This document shows, in pieces, positions 4,542 to 6,005 of a stretch of DNA of 6,005 nucleotides (position 1 is its first letter; every line of letters begins with the position of its first letter). A program made the position numbers and the translations under genes. The notes beneath the pieces are model-generated. The model saw nothing but the letters and a program-made list of their open reading frames with translations. It did no database searches and was not told where the DNA came from. The stretch is from an uncultured bacterium (GTDB lineage: Bacteria > Bacteroidota > Bacteroidia > Chitinophagales > CAIOSU01): contig CAIOSU010000366.1 of the NCBI GenBank assembly GCA_903861055.1, forward strand, positions 1 to 6,005. Reading direction: 5' to 3'.

Positions 4542-6005
4542 ATGAGTGGGCATAAAGATTGTTGCAGGTGTGGCTTGGGGGCTATCTTGCTTTGTTTGAT
4601 ATGGTTAGTGGGTTGCGCTACTGGTGCCGATGAGCCGGCAACACGCTTCTCCCTGCTGTCGGCTGACCATACGGGTATTACTTTTCAGCAAAACCTAGTG
4701 CACGACCCACTAGATATTACCGGCCTAGGCAGCGGTGGCAATGGCTTGGCCGTTGGCGACTTGAATGGCGATGGCCTGCCCGAGCTATTCTTTACCGGTG
4801 GTAATGCTGCACCAGCATTATATCTAAACCTTGGCAACTTAAAGTTTAAAGATGTTTCGGCCCAATCGGGTATCGACGACTTAAAAGACAAAGGCAAAAC
4901 CCTTGGTGTAACTATGGCCGATGTTAACGGCGATGGCCTATTGGATATTTACATACTTAAAGGCGGCTTACAAGGGAACGCAGCACAAACCATGTTTACC
5001 GATTATGGGGGCAATTTATTATTTATAAACCAAGGTAATCTCACTTTTCGCGAACAGAGCAAGCAGTATAACCTGAATGTAATTGGCAACTCTACGGCAG
5101 CCAATTTTTTTGATTATGACAATGATGGTGACTTGGATGTATACATATCTAACATGCCTGAGCCTGGCCGAACTTTTGATTTGGAGTATTACAAGTCGCC
5201 ACCTAGTTTAAAATGGTATAGAGACCGTTTTTTGGAAAACAAAGGTGGCTTGTTTGATGACGTAACCGAAACAGTGGGAATACTTAACGAGCGTAATTTG
5301 GGCCAAAGCATCTCGGTAGCAGACGTAAACAACGATGGCTGGTTGGATGTATTTGTGGCCAACGATTTTTACGGCCGCGACTTTTTGTACCTAAACAACG
5401 GGAACAAAACCTTTACCGAGAGCGGAAAGGCTTATTTTCATGTGGGTGCGATGTCGGCTATGGGCAGCGATTTTGCTGATATCAACCACGATGGCTACAT
5501 GGATTTGTTTGTGGGCGAAATGATGCCAGAAACCAACTATCGCCAAAAACTGAATCTTACCCCTTTTTCACTAGAGATATACACCCAGTTGGAAAAAAGC
5601 GGCGCCAGGCAGTATACCCGAAACATGCTGTACCTAAACAATGAAGGGGTTAATTTTTCCGATATTGGTTTGTTTGCGGGTGTTGAGGCTACGGAATGGA
5701 GCTGGGGAAGCATTTTTGCCGATATGGACAATGATGGCAATACCGATTTGTATGTAGCGAATGGCATAAAGCGCGACATGACCAATATGGACTTTATCCG
5801 TAACCAATATGATGGTGATTTGGCGGCCTCATCAGACCCTAAAAAGCCCCTAAACAAAAGCGTATCTGAAAACCTACCTTCGGTAGTGACGCCTAATTAT
5901 GCCTTTAAGAACATGGCTAACCTTACCTTCGATAAGGTGGCCGATGAGTGGGGGCTTAGCGCAGCGGTGCATAGCCGCAATGCAGTACTGGCCGATTTGG
6001 ATAAC
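4542..6005 (+). CDS. FG-GAP/VCBS-repeat (CRTAC1-like) lipoprotein, 5' part
   Basis: The frame stays open for 488 codons to the right edge, so the gene continues outside. ATG 4542 is the first ATG after an in-frame TAG at 4509-4511. The N-terminus is a lipoprotein signal with lipobox LVGC (C25), preceded by an unusual Cys cluster (C7, C8, C10). The rest is beta-propeller-type FG-GAP/VCBS repeats. Six calcium-binding-like loops are visible: DLNGDGLPE (73), DVNGDGLLD (127), DYDNDGDLD (191), DVNNDGWLD (261), DINHDGYMD (313) and DMDNDGNTD (394). A seventh is cut at the edge (DLDN, 485). Segments such as FADMDNDGNTDLYVANGIKRDMTNMDFI match large Bacteroidota proteins of about 1,100 residues that often end in an ASPIC/UnbV domain. 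The role is probably surface binding of a polymer or protein; the substrate is unknown. A weak -7-like AAAATTTG lies at 4526-4533. Confidence 0.88.
   Translation, partial: MSGHKDCCRCGLGAILLCLIWLVGCATGADEPATRFSLLSADHTGITFQQNLVHDPLDITGLGSGGNGLAVGDLNGDGLPELFFTGGNAAPALYLNLGNLKFKDVSAQSGIDDLKDKGKTLGVTMADVNGDGLLDIYILKGGLQGNAAQTMFTDYGGNLLFINQGNLTFREQSKQYNLNVIGNSTAANFFDYDNDGDLDVYISNMPEPGRTFDLEYYKSPPSLKWYRDRFLENKGGLFDDVTETVGILNERNLGQSISVADVNNDGWLDVFVANDFYGRDFLYLNNGNKTFTESGKAYFHVGAMSAMGSDFADINHDGYMDLFVGEMMPETNYRQKLNLTPFSLEIYTQLEKSGARQYTRNMLYLNNEGVNFSDIGLFAGVEATEWSWGSIFADMDNDGNTDLYVANGIKRDMTNMDFIRNQYDGDLAASSDPKKPLNKSVSENLPSVVTPNYAFKNMANLTFDKVADEWGLSAAVHSRNAVLADLDN

Noticed and set aside
5537..5857. 106-codon minus-strand frame inside the FG-GAP gene
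   Set aside because: It is antisense to conserved FG-GAP repeats and has no recognisable domain.

Overview
The window looks like chromosomal DNA of a Bacteroidota species, probably an environmental Sphingobacteriia/Chitinophagia-type bacterium (the class is an inference). The evidence is a type IX secretion (T9SS) C-terminal sorting domain at the left edge, several exact matches to the Bacteroidota -7 promoter element TAnnTTTG just upstream of start codons, a GreA/GreB-like protein of a type common in this phylum, and a large FG-GAP/VCBS (CRTAC1-like) lipoprotein at the right edge. All recognisable genes lie on the + strand. I see no tRNA, rRNA, CRISPR array, insertion sequence or phage gene.

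Layout. (1) 2-274: the 3' end of a T9SS-exported protein. (2) 275-612: a 338-nt stretch with no convincing gene, but with an unusual density of inverted repeats. (3) 613-897 and 1024-1659: two LuxR/GerE-type regulators. The first is a stand-alone DNA-binding domain. The second has a receiver-like domain in which the phospho-acceptor Asp and other key residues are replaced. (4) 1804-3285 and 3304-3930: a likely two-gene operon. It encodes an exported protein (DUF1573-like Ig domain, carboxypeptidase-regulatory-like domain, Pro-rich spacer, von Willebrand A domain with an intact MIDAS) followed by a lipoprotein archaemetzincin (family M54 metalloprotease). (5) 3956-4420: a GreA/GreB-like protein with its own promoter. 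(6) 4542 to the window end: the first 488 residues of an FG-GAP/VCBS lipoprotein.

How the genes may fit together. The two regulators seem to lack phosphorylation control, so they may act as constitutive or ligand-gated DNA binders. The region between them and the vWA-protease pair holds nested inverted repeats, placed where a -33 element would be expected. A regulator acting on this cell-envelope operon is therefore a reasonable hypothesis, but it rests on position only. The GreA-like and FG-GAP genes are probably separate transcription units. The most distinctive parts are the degenerate receiver, the vWA/M54 pair and the hairpin-rich leader.
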